64,000 bases of DNA from Halobacillus hunanensis (GTDB lineage: Bacteria; Bacillota; Bacilli; Bacillales; Halobacillaceae): NCBI RefSeq assembly GCF_900166655.1, contig NZ_FVZB01000006.1:1116001-1180000 (forward strand). The letters run 5' to 3'. The notes under the pieces are model-generated. The model was given only the letters and a program-made list of their open reading frames with translations, was not told the DNA's origin and made no database searches. A program made the position numbers and the translations under genes. Of the stretch, positions 33,423 through 41,868 are shown in pieces. Position 1 is the stretch's first letter, and every line of letters begins with the position of its first letter.

Positions 33423-34172
33423 ATGCAATTAGCTAATAAAGTCGCAATTATAACAGGTGGTGCAGGAGGTATAGGAAAAGGTATTGCCAAAGCCTTGCTG
33501 AAAGAAGGCGCTAACGTAGTCATTGTAGATATTAATAAGGATGCTGGTGAATCTACAATGAAGGAGTTGAAACGATTTGGCAAAGTCCACTTCATTTTAA
33601 AAGATATTTCTATCGCTGAACATGCAACAGAAATTGTTCGGGAAACCATCGATACGTTCGGCAAGCTCGATATTCTCATCAATAACGCCCATGCTTCCAG
33701 GCAAAAACCATTTACAAATACATTGCGCGATGATTTTGATTTATCCTTTAACACTGGATTTTACCCTACTGTGAATTTAATGCAAGCAAGTTATGAACAA
33801 TTGAAAGAAAACCGAGGTTTTGTCATTAACTTCGCTTCAGGAGCAGGGATATCCGGCCAGCCAAATCAAGCCTCTTATGCAGCTGCCAAAGAAGCAATTC
33901 GAGGTTTAACGCGTACGGTGGCAAACGAATGGGCTAGAGACCAAATTAATGTGAACTTAATTTCGCCGATCGCCTATACTGCCGGTGTAGAGGGATGGAG
34001 ACAGCAACACCCTGAACAGTATCAATCCATGATAGCTGGAATTCCACTAGGGAGGTTGGGGGACCCAGAGCAGGACATCGGAAAAGTCGCTGTCTTTCTA
34101 AGCAGTGATAATAGCTCATATATTACGGGTCAAACGATCATGGTGGATGGAGGCACAGTTAAATTAACATAA
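33423..34172 (+). CDS. Short-chain dehydrogenase/reductase (divergent from padR)
   Basis: 249-residue SDR oxidoreductase. NAD(P) motif TGGAGGIGKG (residues 12-21) with a D at the end of beta-2 (VIVDIN), which favours NAD. The NNAH motif is present, the catalytic serine is in FASGAG, and the pair Y-x3-K is in YAAAKEA. The C-terminus ITGQTIMVDGG is standard. It resembles 3-oxoacyl-ACP reductase-like SDRs; substrate unknown. It is probably controlled by the adjacent PadR protein. Confidence 0.85.
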   Translation: MQLANKVAIITGGAGGIGKGIAKALLKEGANVVIVDINKDAGESTMKELKRFGKVHFILKDISIAEHATEIVRETIDTFGKLDILINNAHASRQKPFTNTLRDDFDLSFNTGFYPTVNLMQASYEQLKENRGFVINFASGAGISGQPNQASYAAAKEAIRGLTRTVANEWARDQINVNLISPIAYTAGVEGWRQQHPEQYQSMIAGIPLGRLGDPEQDIGKVAVFLSSDNSSYITGQTIMVDGGTVKLT

Positions 34173-34177
34173 GTAAA

Positions 34178-34210
34178 AAGATGCACCCTTGTAAGAGAAG
34201 GGTGCATCTT
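34178..34210 (+). terminator. Terminator after the first SDR gene
   Basis: AAGATGCACCCTT (34178-34190) pairs with AAGGGTGCATCTT (34198-34210). Confidence 0.8.
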
Positions 34211-34232
34211 CTATAAATAACCAGTCATATGT

Positions 34233-34970
34233 TTATTGAGCTGAAAAACCACCATCAATGACTAGCTCAGCACCTGTAACATAGGCCGCGTTGTCGGATG
34301 CCAAATATAAAACAGCCTGTGCTACGTCCTCCGCCGTACCAAATCTTTGTAACGGAGTAGCACGAACAAGTCTATTAACAGTCTCACCAGCTTCCTTTAA
34401 CCCATCCGTCATTGGCGTTTGAATAACTCCAGGGAACACCGCATTTACCCGTACACCATATGGACCGTATTGAGTAGCTGCTGCTTTTGAAATAGCACGT
34501 ACCGCCCCTTTTGATGCCGAATAGTTATTCAGCCCCATTCCAATTTGAGCTGTATAACTTGAAATATTGACGATTGAACCTGACTTCTGTTCCATCATAT
34601 AAGGGATAACATGCTTCATACCGGCAAATGGACCGAAACTGTTAATTCGCATCATCGTATCCCAATCCTCAATAGTAATATCTTGAACCGTTTTTTCGCT
34701 TGAAATTCCTGCGTTGTTAATAAGGATATCAATTCTTCCATAGGTGTCGATCACTTGTTTAGTAAGGCTGATCCAATTATTCTCAGATGAAACATCAAGA
34801 TACTGACCTTCCACACCTTCTAAGTTGTCAACTTCTTGTAAACGATCTCTGTTGATATCAGCAGCAATCACTAAAGCTCCCTCTTCGCTGAATAATTCAA
34901 CCATACGACGCCCCATGCCAGAAGCACCGCCAGTTATAATAGCCACTTTATTATCAAATTTCCCCATCAT
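34233..34970 (-). CDS. Short-chain dehydrogenase/reductase (second SDR of the PadR regulon)
   Basis: 245-residue SDR. NAD motif TGGASGMGRR, an acidic residue after beta-2 (IAADIN), NNAG motif, catalytic serine in NISSYT, and YSASKGA. It ends with VTGAELVIDGGF. GGGAGG lies five bases before the first of two adjacent ATGs (34970 and 34967). It is convergent with the first SDR gene, and its promoter carries a perfect copy of the PadR-type site. Substrate unknown; the two SDRs may act on the same xenobiotic or alcohol. Confidence 0.85.
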   Translation of the reverse strand: MMGKFDNKVAIITGGASGMGRRMVELFSEEGALVIAADINRDRLQEVDNLEGVEGQYLDVSSENNWISLTKQVIDTYGRIDILINNAGISSEKTVQDITIEDWDTMMRINSFGPFAGMKHVIPYMMEQKSGSIVNISSYTAQIGMGLNNYSASKGAVRAISKAAATQYGPYGVRVNAVFPGVIQTPMTDGLKEAGETVNRLVRATPLQRFGTAEDVAQAVLYLASDNAAYVTGAELVIDGGFSAQ

Positions 34971-35011
34971 GGTTTCCTCCCTTAAAGGATATATAACTAT
35001 CCTATCACTTT

Positions 35012-35033
35012 ATATACTTTGTGCAAAGTATAT
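35012..35033. promoter_or_regulatory. Candidate PadR operator, copy 2
   Basis: ATATACTTTG-TG-CAAAGTATAT is an inverted repeat with 10-bp arms about 42 bases upstream of the second SDR gene. It matches the site in the padR-SDR intergenic region. Confidence 0.6.
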
Positions 35034-35071
35034 GGATTGGGTATATATTTAACTGCTGATAGGACAAATTT

Positions 35072-35112
35072 AAAACGCGGGCATGAGGTGTATAGACTCA
35101 TGCCCGCGTTTT
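35072..35112. terminator. Bidirectional terminator between SDR promoter region and carnitine operon
   Basis: AAAACGCGGGCATGAG (35072-35087) and CTCATGCCCGCGTTTT (35097-35112) form a perfect 16-bp stem. It ends the carnitine operon on the minus strand. Confidence 0.85.
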
Positions 35113-35130
35113 TGATAGTTATAAAAAACA

Positions 35131-35604
35131 TTATTTTTTCTTCTTTATTCCGATCACTCGGCCGGCTTCTTTCGGCTTTGTTTCAACTGAGAACTTGTCT
35201 GCCAATGATTGCAGCTTTGAAAAAACCTCATCCGGAAACGGGCCAGGCCGGCCAGATTCCTGGTCCATGCCCATTAGCATTTGTTCGCTAGTAGCCGCCC
35301 GTTTACCTTCCTTTCCATATAACTCGAGAAAAAGGTGGACGCGCTTCGCGTCATAGTCAAGTACGGTTGCATGGACTTCCAATGACTCTTCAAAATTCAT
35401 TTCTGCTAAGTAACAGACGTGATTTTCAAGGGTGAACATGGTGTACCGTTCTTTTTCACGAAAAGCATCAGTTACACCCATTTCCCTCATGAAACCATCA
35501 ACCGCCCAGCTGAATGCCCGGACGTAATCAGCATCATTCATATGACCGTTGTAATCAATCCACTCTTTTCTTACATGATCTTTTAAAACGACTAACGGAG
35601 TCAT
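35131..35604 (-). CDS. Hot-dog thioesterase, probable betainyl-CoA thioesterase
   Basis: 157 residues from ATG 35604. AAAGGAG lies eight bases upstream, just after the preceding gene's stop, making this better than an ATG at 35631. The hot-dog fold start VRKEWIDYNGHMNDADYVRAF, with the N-G-H-M-N motif, is characteristic of the 4-hydroxybenzoyl-CoA thioesterase group. It is last in an operon with an L-carnitine dehydrogenase and a BKACE enzyme. In Pseudomonas the equivalent CdhC releases glycine betaine from betainyl-CoA, and context supports that role here. The C-terminus is lysine-rich. Confidence 0.75.
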   Translation of the reverse strand: MTPLVVLKDHVRKEWIDYNGHMNDADYVRAFSWAVDGFMREMGVTDAFREKERYTMFTLENHVCYLAEMNFEESLEVHATVLDYDAKRVHLFLELYGKEGKRAATSEQMLMGMDQESGRPGPFPDEVFSKLQSLADKFSVETKPKEAGRVIGIKKKK

Positions 35605-35617
35605 ATCTTCCGCTCCT

Positions 35618-36589
35618 TTATAATCTGCCATTCAAATTAGCGGCCGGCCAGTATTTTTCCAACAGCTCTTGCAGCTCGATTAAAAATTGGTCACGGCGTT
35701 TTTCAAGCTCTGCCATATCGCTTCCCTCTGTTTGGGCTTCACAACCAGTGATTACCTTTTCCGCCAGCTCGTCCGTAAGCTCTGGTGCTTCAAGTTTCGT
35801 CCACGGCAGCTTCAAGGCTGGTCCGAATTGGTGAAGCAAATGTCTCATTCCTTGTTTGCCTCCACCCATATGCAAAGTCAGAAATGGTCCCATTAAAGCC
35901 CAACGCAACCCTGGGCCATACACAATTGAAGCATCAACTTCTTCTGTCGTAGCAACCCCATCATTTACGATATGCAGCGCTTCTCTCCAGATCGCTTCCA
36001 TCAATCTGTCTGCAACATGACCTTCGACTTCTTTTTGCACAATTAGTGGCTTCATATTAAGCGTTTCATAAAATTCACGTGCTTTTTCTATGAATGCCTG
36101 GTCTGTTTTCTCGCCGCCAACAACTTCCACAAGCGGAACTAGATAAACGGGGTTAAAGGGGTGAGCGACCATGACGCGCTCGGGATGTGCTGTGCAATCC
36201 TTTTGCAGAACACTAGGAACAATCCCGGATGTGCTTGAGGCAATGATTGCCTCTGCTTTAGCGTATCCATCGATTTCAGCAATGACCTGCCGTTTCAATT
36301 CTTCCCGTTCTGGCACATTCTCCTGGATAAAGTCGGCTTCAGCCACCGCTGTCTTCAGATCCTTTTCAAAAGAAAGGTTATCCAGTGAAGCGCCTTGGCT
36401 AAGTCCGTATTTTTCCATGGCTGGCCAGGCATTCTTCACCGCCGCATACATGTTGGACTCTGCTTCTGGTGCAGGGTCTGTAGCCGTTACTTTGTACCCG
36501 TTCGCCAGAAAGCGAGTAATCCATCCATTGCCAATCACTCCGGTTCCGACTACAGTAATGTGTTTTACCATTGTTGTTTGCTGTTCCAT
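35618..36589 (-). CDS. L-carnitine 3-dehydrogenase
   Basis: NAD-dependent oxidation of L-carnitine to 3-dehydrocarnitine. 323 residues from ATG 36589, whose AAGGA site lies inside the end of the preceding gene. It belongs to the 3-hydroxyacyl-CoA dehydrogenase superfamily: Rossmann motif VVGTGVIGNGW, SSTSGIVPS, the catalytic-histidine block HPFNPVYLVPLVEVV, and the C-terminal helical domain. The specific assignment rests on length, the HPFNPVYLVPLVE block and the flanking BKACE and thioesterase genes. Related hydroxyacyl-CoA dehydrogenases are the alternative. Confidence 0.83.
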   Translation of the reverse strand: MEQQTTMVKHITVVGTGVIGNGWITRFLANGYKVTATDPAPEAESNMYAAVKNAWPAMEKYGLSQGASLDNLSFEKDLKTAVAEADFIQENVPEREELKRQVIAEIDGYAKAEAIIASSTSGIVPSVLQKDCTAHPERVMVAHPFNPVYLVPLVEVVGGEKTDQAFIEKAREFYETLNMKPLIVQKEVEGHVADRLMEAIWREALHIVNDGVATTEEVDASIVYGPGLRWALMGPFLTLHMGGGKQGMRHLLHQFGPALKLPWTKLEAPELTDELAEKVITGCEAQTEGSDMAELEKRRDQFLIELQELLEKYWPAANLNGRL

Positions 36590-36590
36590 A

Positions 36591-37484
36591 TTATTGTTCC
36601 TTTCCATGCGGGTTTCGCAGATTCAGCGTCTCTCGTGCTTCTGCCGGAGTCATAATGTCAGAACCCAGGCTTTGTGTTATGCCGACAGCTTTATCGACCA
36701 GTTGTTCATTCGATGCCAGTACACCTTTTTTCAAATAAATATTATCCTCCAGGCCTACACGGATGTTACCGCCTTGTAGAACGGACTGTGCTACAACGGG
36801 CATTTGCATTCTACCGATACCAAAGGCTGCCCAGCGCCCATTTTCTGGAATGCGGCTCTTCATATATGCAATGGTCTCTGCATCCGCAGCAGCTCCCCAT
36901 GGTATTCCCAGGCAAAATTGGAATAGTGGGTCTCCGTCAATCAGCCCTTCTTTCACTAATTGGTTAGCAAAACGAATATGACCTGTGTCAAAACACTCAA
37001 GTTCCGCCCGCACACCGCTTTGCTGGATGAGGCTGGCCTGTTTCCTCAGCCAGTCTGTTGGACTGATGTACACTTGATTCCCGAAGTTAACACTTCCACA
37101 ATCCAATGTACAGATTTCAGGAAGCAGTTCGCCAACCGGTTCATGACGTTCCTCAGGTGTTTGCATATCTGTGCCTGCTCCGCCTCTCGTTGGATCTTCG
37201 TCACTCGGGACCCAGTCACCGCCGCCACCGGCAGTTATATTTAAAATGACATCCGTGTCAGCTTCACGGACGCGCTCAACGACTTCCCTGAATAAATTCA
37301 CATCATGACTCAATTGTCCTGTCTCTGGATCACGAACATGAATGTGTGCAATGGTGGCACCTGCCTTCGCAGCTTTAATGGAAGCATCTGCGATTTCCTT
37401 AGGTGTTACAGGAACAGCAGGGTTTTTAGAAACAGTATCGCCAGCACCAGTCACAGCGCAAGATAAAATAACTTTCTTCTGCAT
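36591..37484 (-). CDS. BKACE (DUF849) enzyme, probable 3-dehydrocarnitine cleavage enzyme
   Basis: 297 residues from ATG 37484, eight bases after GGAGG; upstream in-frame codons lack a ribosome site. The beta-keto acid cleavage enzyme family is marked by the zinc-binding [10 protein letters not shown] near residue 50 and the [10 protein letters not shown] block. Members transfer the tail of a beta-keto acid to acetyl-CoA and release acetoacetate. With dehydrocarnitine the products would be betainyl-CoA and acetoacetate, the step CdhB carries out in Pseudomonas. Its position between the GbsR-like regulator and carnitine dehydrogenase supports this. Confidence 0.82.
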   Translation of the reverse strand: MQKKVILSCAVTGAGDTVSKNPAVPVTPKEIADASIKAAKAGATIAHIHVRDPETGQLSHDVNLFREVVERVREADTDVILNITAGGGGDWVPSDEDPTRGGAGTDMQTPEERHEPVGELLPEICTLDCGSVNFGNQVYISPTDWLRKQASLIQQSGVRAELECFDTGHIRFANQLVKEGLIDGDPLFQFCLGIPWGAAADAETIAYMKSRIPENGRWAAFGIGRMQMPVVAQSVLQGGNIRVGLEDNIYLKKGVLASNEQLVDKAVGITQSLGSDIMTPAEARETLNLRNPHGKEQ

Positions 37485-37539
37485 AGTATTTCCTCCTAGC
37501 ATTTTCTCATTTTTATAGTTTGGTCTTAGGGCCAATCAA

Positions 37540-38100
37540 TTATTTATCCCTATCCTGTCGAACGGGTACATGCTTAAAAATTTCACCACTTTCGAAAAAC
37601 TCCGTTACCCGGCTAATCCAGTCATAATAATCCAGCCAGATTCTCGTTTCCTTAAGTAATTCATTGACCTTCTGTTCAGTTTCTTCATCCACAGCTTCTT
37701 CTTTTTCAATTTCAGCAAGTTCACGCTGGAGCTTTTGCTCGAACATTTTACTTTTGCTAATCGCTTTACGCCAATTTGAAGTAAACAGCGATACGAAAGT
37801 TTGGTAATAATCACGCTCAACGTTGTATAGATCTTTGCGAACGCCTTTTTTAAAGACTTTCTCCGCAATATTTAGATCTACCATTTCACGAACAACTTGG
37901 CTCATTCGAGTTTTACTCATCCCGACGCTCTCCGACAATTCATCGAGTGTCATCGGCTCTCTATTCATATAAATAGTCCCCAGAACGCGTCCGACAGTGG
38001 TCGATATTCCGAATGTATTCATATTGTCAGCAATTTTTTCTATAAACTGTTCTTCAATTTCTTTGGTTTTGTCGAACGGTTTTTCTTCCACATGCTTCAT
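37540..38100 (-). CDS. GbsR/MarR-type regulator of osmoprotectant genes
   Basis: About 186 residues. It resembles Bacillus subtilis GbsR and OpcR, choline- or betaine-sensing repressors of glycine betaine synthesis and choline uptake. The DNA-binding part reads GISTTVGRVLGTIYMNREPM then SESVGMSKTRMSQVVREMVD. A long coiled-coil-like helix follows, then a WLDYYDWISR segment. The start is uncertain: ATG 38100 is used, but GTG 38091 has the better-spaced AAAGGATG site. It leads the carnitine catabolic operon and is divergent from opuC, so it can control both. Confidence 0.82.
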   Translation of the reverse strand: MKHVEEKPFDKTKEIEEQFIEKIADNMNTFGISTTVGRVLGTIYMNREPMTLDELSESVGMSKTRMSQVVREMVDLNIAEKVFKKGVRKDLYNVERDYYQTFVSLFTSNWRKAISKSKMFEQKLQRELAEIEKEEAVDEETEQKVNELLKETRIWLDYYDWISRVTEFFESGEIFKHVPVRQDRDK

Positions 38101-38231
38101 CCTTTCGACTTTCGGTTTTATATAAGCCAATTTAACATACCGGACAAGAAATGGAAAACGAGCAAATCAAAGCATTTTTAACTAAGAAAGGGGAATTTTA
38201 AGCAAGATCCCTAATGAACTTTATACAATAA

Positions 38232-38343
38232 AAAGTTTACAAACTTTACGTATTATATGTGCAATAAATAAATTTTGTAGTTTACAAAAACTATCTTATA
38301 CTTAATTAGCGAATCATTCATAGTTTTGTCGAAAAGAAACTAT
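38232..38343. promoter_or_regulatory. Three related inverted repeats and promoter between the GbsR-like gene and opuCA
   Basis: AAAGTTT-AC-AAACTTT (38232-38247), TAGTTT-ACAA-AAACTA (38278-38293) and ATAGTTT-N10-AAACTAT (38320-38343) share an AGTTT/AAACT core. The second lies exactly between a -35-like TTGTAG (38275-38280) and a -10 TATACT (38297-38302; 16-base spacer) of the opuC promoter, a position where a bound repressor would block RNA polymerase. The bound protein is probably the adjacent GbsR-like regulator. Confidence 0.55.
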
Positions 38344-38373
38344 ATTACTAATTATTTTGGAGGTGGCTTTCAC

Positions 38374-39519
38374 TTGCTTAAATTCGATCACGTAACAAAA
38401 GTGTACGAAGGTAACAATAAAGCGGTTGATAACATGAACCTTGAGGTAGAAAAAGGTGAATTCGTTGTATTTATCGGTCCAAGTGGCTGTGGTAAAACGA
38501 CAACAATGAAAATGATTAACCGACTAATCGAACCTTCAGATGGAAGCATTTATATTGAAGAGGAAAATATTCTAGAAAAAGATCTGGTGCAGCTCAGGCG
38601 CGAAATTGGTTATGTTATTCAGCAAATCGGATTATTTCCACATATGACGATTCAAGAAAACATTTCGATTGTACCGAAGCTGTTAAAGTGGCCAGAGGAA
38701 AAGAGGAAAAGTCGGGCAGCAGAATTGTTGCAGCTTGTCGACATGGAACCTGAATACTTAAACCGCTATCCACATGAATTAAGCGGAGGTCAGCAACAGC
38801 GCATCGGTGTACTGCGGGCACTTGCTGCAGACCCTCCCCTTATTTTAATGGATGAGCCATTCGGTGCTCTTGATCCGATTACGAGAGATGCCCTGCAGGA
38901 AGAGTTTAAGAAGCTTCAGCAGTCACTCGGAAAAACAATCGTTTTTGTCACGCACGATATGGATGAAGCTCTTAAACTGGCTGACCGAATTGTGATCATG
39001 CGCGATGGTCAACTGGTACAAGTTGGCACACCCGATGAAATTCTAAGAAACCCAGCAGATCAATTTGTTGAAGAGTTTATCGGCAAAGAGCGTTTAGTAC
39101 AGGCCCGGCCAAGTATTCAGACGGTTGAACAAATTATGGGGTCTGATCCTGCAACAATAACTGAAGATAAAACATTAACTGATGCTATTCAGATCATGAA
39201 AGAGCGCAGGGTTGATTCATTGTTAGTTGTTGACGAAGAACAAGTGTTAAAAGGTTTTATCGACATTGAAATGATTGATCAAAATCGCAAAAGAGCAACC
39301 CGTGTCGGGGACGTGTTAGAAACAGAACTGTATACCGTGAATGAGGGAACATTACTGCGGGATACCATCCACAAAATATTGCGGAGAGGCATGAAATATG
39401 TCCCTGTTGTTGATGATAATCAGCGTCTCCGTGGTCTTGTGACAAGGGCAAGCCTTGCAGATGTAGTATACGACTCAATTTGGGGCGAAGAAGATCAACT
39501 CGCCACGACAGAAGTATAG
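38374..39519 (+). CDS. opuCA: Osmoprotectant ABC transporter ATP-binding protein
   Basis: 381 residues from a TTG at 38374, six bases after GGAGGTGGC; longer in-frame starts have no ribosome site. The ATPase has Walker [10 protein letters not shown], signature [10 protein letters not shown] and Walker [15 protein letters not shown]-terminal pair of CBS domains follows (about residues 255-370), the part that senses ionic strength in OpuA/OpuC systems. The sequence is very close in style to OpuCA. It is first of four transporter genes for carnitine, choline or betaine uptake. Confidence 0.93.
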   Translation: MLKFDHVTKVYEGNNKAVDNMNLEVEKGEFVVFIGPSGCGKTTTMKMINRLIEPSDGSIYIEEENILEKDLVQLRREIGYVIQQIGLFPHMTIQENISIVPKLLKWPEEKRKSRAAELLQLVDMEPEYLNRYPHELSGGQQQRIGVLRALAADPPLILMDEPFGALDPITRDALQEEFKKLQQSLGKTIVFVTHDMDEALKLADRIVIMRDGQLVQVGTPDEILRNPADQFVEEFIGKERLVQARPSIQTVEQIMGSDPATITEDKTLTDAIQIMKERRVDSLLVVDEEQVLKGFIDIEMIDQNRKRATRVGDVLETELYTVNEGTLLRDTIHKILRRGMKYVPVVDDNQRLRGLVTRASLADVVYDSIWGEEDQLATTEV

Positions 39520-39530
39520 GAGGGGATAAG

Positions 39531-40172
39531 ATGGATCAGTTGTTAGAGTTTTTGGCGAATAACGGGAATCAATTGCTCATGAAAACATGGGAACACTTTT
39601 ACATTTCACTGCTCGCTGTTCTCCTTGGTGTTATTGTTGCAATCCCGCTTGGAGTAGCACTCACACGTGTTCCTAAGCTAGCAGGATTTGTAATCGGGAC
39701 AGTTGGAGTTGTTCAAACATTCCCAAGTCTTGCGATCCTCGCCTTCTTTATACCGATTCTCGGTGTTGGTAAAATTCCTGCGATTACAGCATTGTTTTTC
39801 TACTCCATGCTGCCTATGTTGAGAAACACGTATATCGGAGTTAAGGAAGTAAATAAAAGCTTATTAGAAGCTGGACGAGGAATGGGCATGAGCGGCTGGC
39901 AGCGCATTCGTGATGTGGAACTGCCGCTCGCCATACCAGTGATTATGGCCGGAGTCCGGGTATCGACTGTCTACTTGATTGGCTGGGCAACCCTTGCTTC
40001 ATTTATCGGTGCCGGCGGATTAGGTGATTATATCTTTAATGGTCTAAACCTCTACCGCCCTGACCTGATTATTGCCGGAGCTGTGCCTGTTACACTATTG
40101 GCCTTAGCTACCGACTTGATACTAGGACGCCTTGAAAAACGCGCGACCCCTAAAGGGATAAGGACTGCTTAG
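39531..40172 (+). CDS. opuCB: Osmoprotectant ABC transporter permease
   Basis: 213 residues from ATG 39531, preceded by AGGAGG, 11 bases after the opuCA stop. About six membrane segments are present. The coupling-helix EAA motif reads [20 protein letters not shown]. The C-terminal segment [15 protein letters not shown] is typical of OpuCB/OpuCD. It forms the channel with OpuCD. Confidence 0.92.
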   Translation: MDQLLEFLANNGNQLLMKTWEHFYISLLAVLLGVIVAIPLGVALTRVPKLAGFVIGTVGVVQTFPSLAILAFFIPILGVGKIPAITALFFYSMLPMLRNTYIGVKEVNKSLLEAGRGMGMSGWQRIRDVELPLAIPVIMAGVRVSTVYLIGWATLASFIGAGGLGDYIFNGLNLYRPDLIIAGAVPVTLLALATDLILGRLEKRATPKGIRTA

Positions 40173-40187
40173 AAAGGAGGATCATAC

Positions 40188-41105
40188 ATGGTGTTTAAAA
40201 TAATTAAGAAACCCTTCATTGCATTGTTGCTAGTTACAACACTGCTCAGCGGCTGTTCATTGCCAGGACTGAGCGGACCTGCTGAAAAGACTGTCACGAT
40301 AGGTACATTAGGAACAGCGGAATCAGCTATCATGGGCAATATGGTTCGACTCATGATACAACATTACACAGATCTCCAAACAGAAATGATAACCAATCTT
40401 GGATCCTCTACTGTGCAGCATGAAGCTATGATGTCTGGCGAAGTAGATATTACGGCTACAAGATATACAGGAACAGATTTGGTCGGTGCCCTTGGGATGG
40501 AACCTATTACAGACCCAGACAAAGCTATGAAAGTAGTAAAAAGAGAATTTCAGGAACAATTTAACCAAACGTGGTTCGATTCTTATGGTTTTGCCAATTC
40601 GTATGCTTTTACAGTAAAAAGTGAACTGGCTGAAAAAGAAAACTTAGAAACTGTTTCAGACTTGGAAGCCATTGCCGCTGATTTGCGGCTAGGAGTGGAC
40701 AGCGCATGGATTAGACGTCCAGCCGTAGGTTACGACTCGTTCATAAAAAAATACGGGTTTGAGTTCGGCCGTGTATTTCCGATGTCGATTGGTTTAGTTT
40801 ATAAAGCCGTAGAAAGCGGCGAAATGGATGTTGTGCTGGCCTATACTACAGATGGACGCTTAGAAGCCTTCGACCTCGTGACCTTAAAGGATAATAAACA
40901 TCTATTCCCTCCGTATGATGCTTCACCGGTTGCCCGTGACGAATTCCTCGAGAAACATCCTGAACTTCGCGATGTTCTCCAAAAGTTAGCGGGTACGATT
41001 GATACGGAACAAATGAGAAAGATGAATCATAAAGCCAACGTAAAAATGAAAGAACCGAAACTTGTTGCTAAAGAATTCTTAGAAAAACATAATTACTTTG
41101 AATAA
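40188..41105 (+). CDS. opuCC: Osmoprotectant-binding lipoprotein
   Basis: 305-residue substrate-binding protein. A lipoprotein signal ends with the lipobox LLSGC (C23), so it is anchored outside the membrane. The mature part starts with VTIGTLGTAESAIMGNM and belongs to the OpuAC/glycine-betaine-binding type II fold. Ligand residues cannot be assigned by eye. The neighbouring carnitine genes suggest carnitine is among the ligands. AAAGGAGG precedes the ATG. Confidence 0.92.
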   Translation: MVFKIIKKPFIALLLVTTLLSGCSLPGLSGPAEKTVTIGTLGTAESAIMGNMVRLMIQHYTDLQTEMITNLGSSTVQHEAMMSGEVDITATRYTGTDLVGALGMEPITDPDKAMKVVKREFQEQFNQTWFDSYGFANSYAFTVKSELAEKENLETVSDLEAIAADLRLGVDSAWIRRPAVGYDSFIKKYGFEFGRVFPMSIGLVYKAVESGEMDVVLAYTTDGRLEAFDLVTLKDNKHLFPPYDASPVARDEFLEKHPELRDVLQKLAGTIDTEQMRKMNHKANVKMKEPKLVAKEFLEKHNYFE

Positions 41106-41129
41106 AGATCACCAGGAGGTGAAGATATT

Positions 41130-41804
41130 TTGGAAACACTTACGGATTTAGGGCTGTATTATTCACAAAATATGGGGTATGTGTGGGAACAATTTTTTCG
41201 GCACTTTCTAATGTCTGCCTACGGTGTTTTACTTGCAGCTATGGTTGCTATTCCTGTAGGGATTGTCATTGCACGTCATGCTAGATTAAGTGCCTGGGTG
41301 ATTTCCTTGACGAACATTATTCAAACGGTTCCAGCCCTGGCTATGCTGGCTGTCCTCATGCTGGCTATGGGACTCGGAGCCAATACAGTTGTCTTTGCGT
41401 TATTTCTCTATTCCCTTTTACCGATTCTAAGAAACACATATACAGGTATTCGCAGTGTCGACCGGGCACTGATCGAATCGGGACGAGGTATGGGAATGAC
41501 AAAGTTTCAACTATTAAGGATGGTAGAGTTACCTCTCGCACTGTCCGTTATTATGGCAGGGCTGAGAACTGCTCTAGTTATTGCCATCGGTATTGCCACG
41601 ATTGGAACATTTATCGGGGCAGGTGGATTAGGTGATATTATTATCCGTGGAACAAATGCGACAAATGGAACAGCTATTATACTAGCCGGAGCTATTCCAA
41701 CAGCAGTAATGGCGGTTGTTGCTGACGTCGTCATGGGTTGGTTTGAGAAGCTGCTTTCACCAGTCAAAGGGAAAAAGACGGATAAAATGGAAAAAACAGC
41801 TTAA
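41130..41804 (+). CDS. opuCD: Osmoprotectant ABC transporter permease
   Basis: 224 residues from a TTG at 41130, eight bases after AGGAGGTG. It is a paralogue of OpuCB with the coupling motif ESGRGMGMTKFQLLRMVELP and the [14 protein letters not shown] segment. It has around six membrane segments and a short charged tail. It completes the opuCABCD operon, which ends at a terminator overlapping its last codons. Confidence 0.92.
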   Translation: METLTDLGLYYSQNMGYVWEQFFRHFLMSAYGVLLAAMVAIPVGIVIARHARLSAWVISLTNIIQTVPALAMLAVLMLAMGLGANTVVFALFLYSLLPILRNTYTGIRSVDRALIESGRGMGMTKFQLLRMVELPLALSVIMAGLRTALVIAIGIATIGTFIGAGGLGDIIIRGTNATNGTAIILAGAIPTAVMAVVADVVMGWFEKLLSPVKGKKTDKMEKTA

Positions 41805-41832
41805 CAGCAGGGGCTGCTCCCTGCTGTTTTCA
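41803..41832 (+). terminator. Terminator after opuCD
   Basis: AACAGCAGGG (41803-41812) and CCCTGCTGTT (41819-41828) form a 10-bp stem followed by T residues. The CocE-like gene starts 37 bases farther on and may depend on read-through. Confidence 0.8.
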
Positions 41833-41868
41833 TATATCTTAAATTCGTATAAAAAGGAGGCGCTCTCC

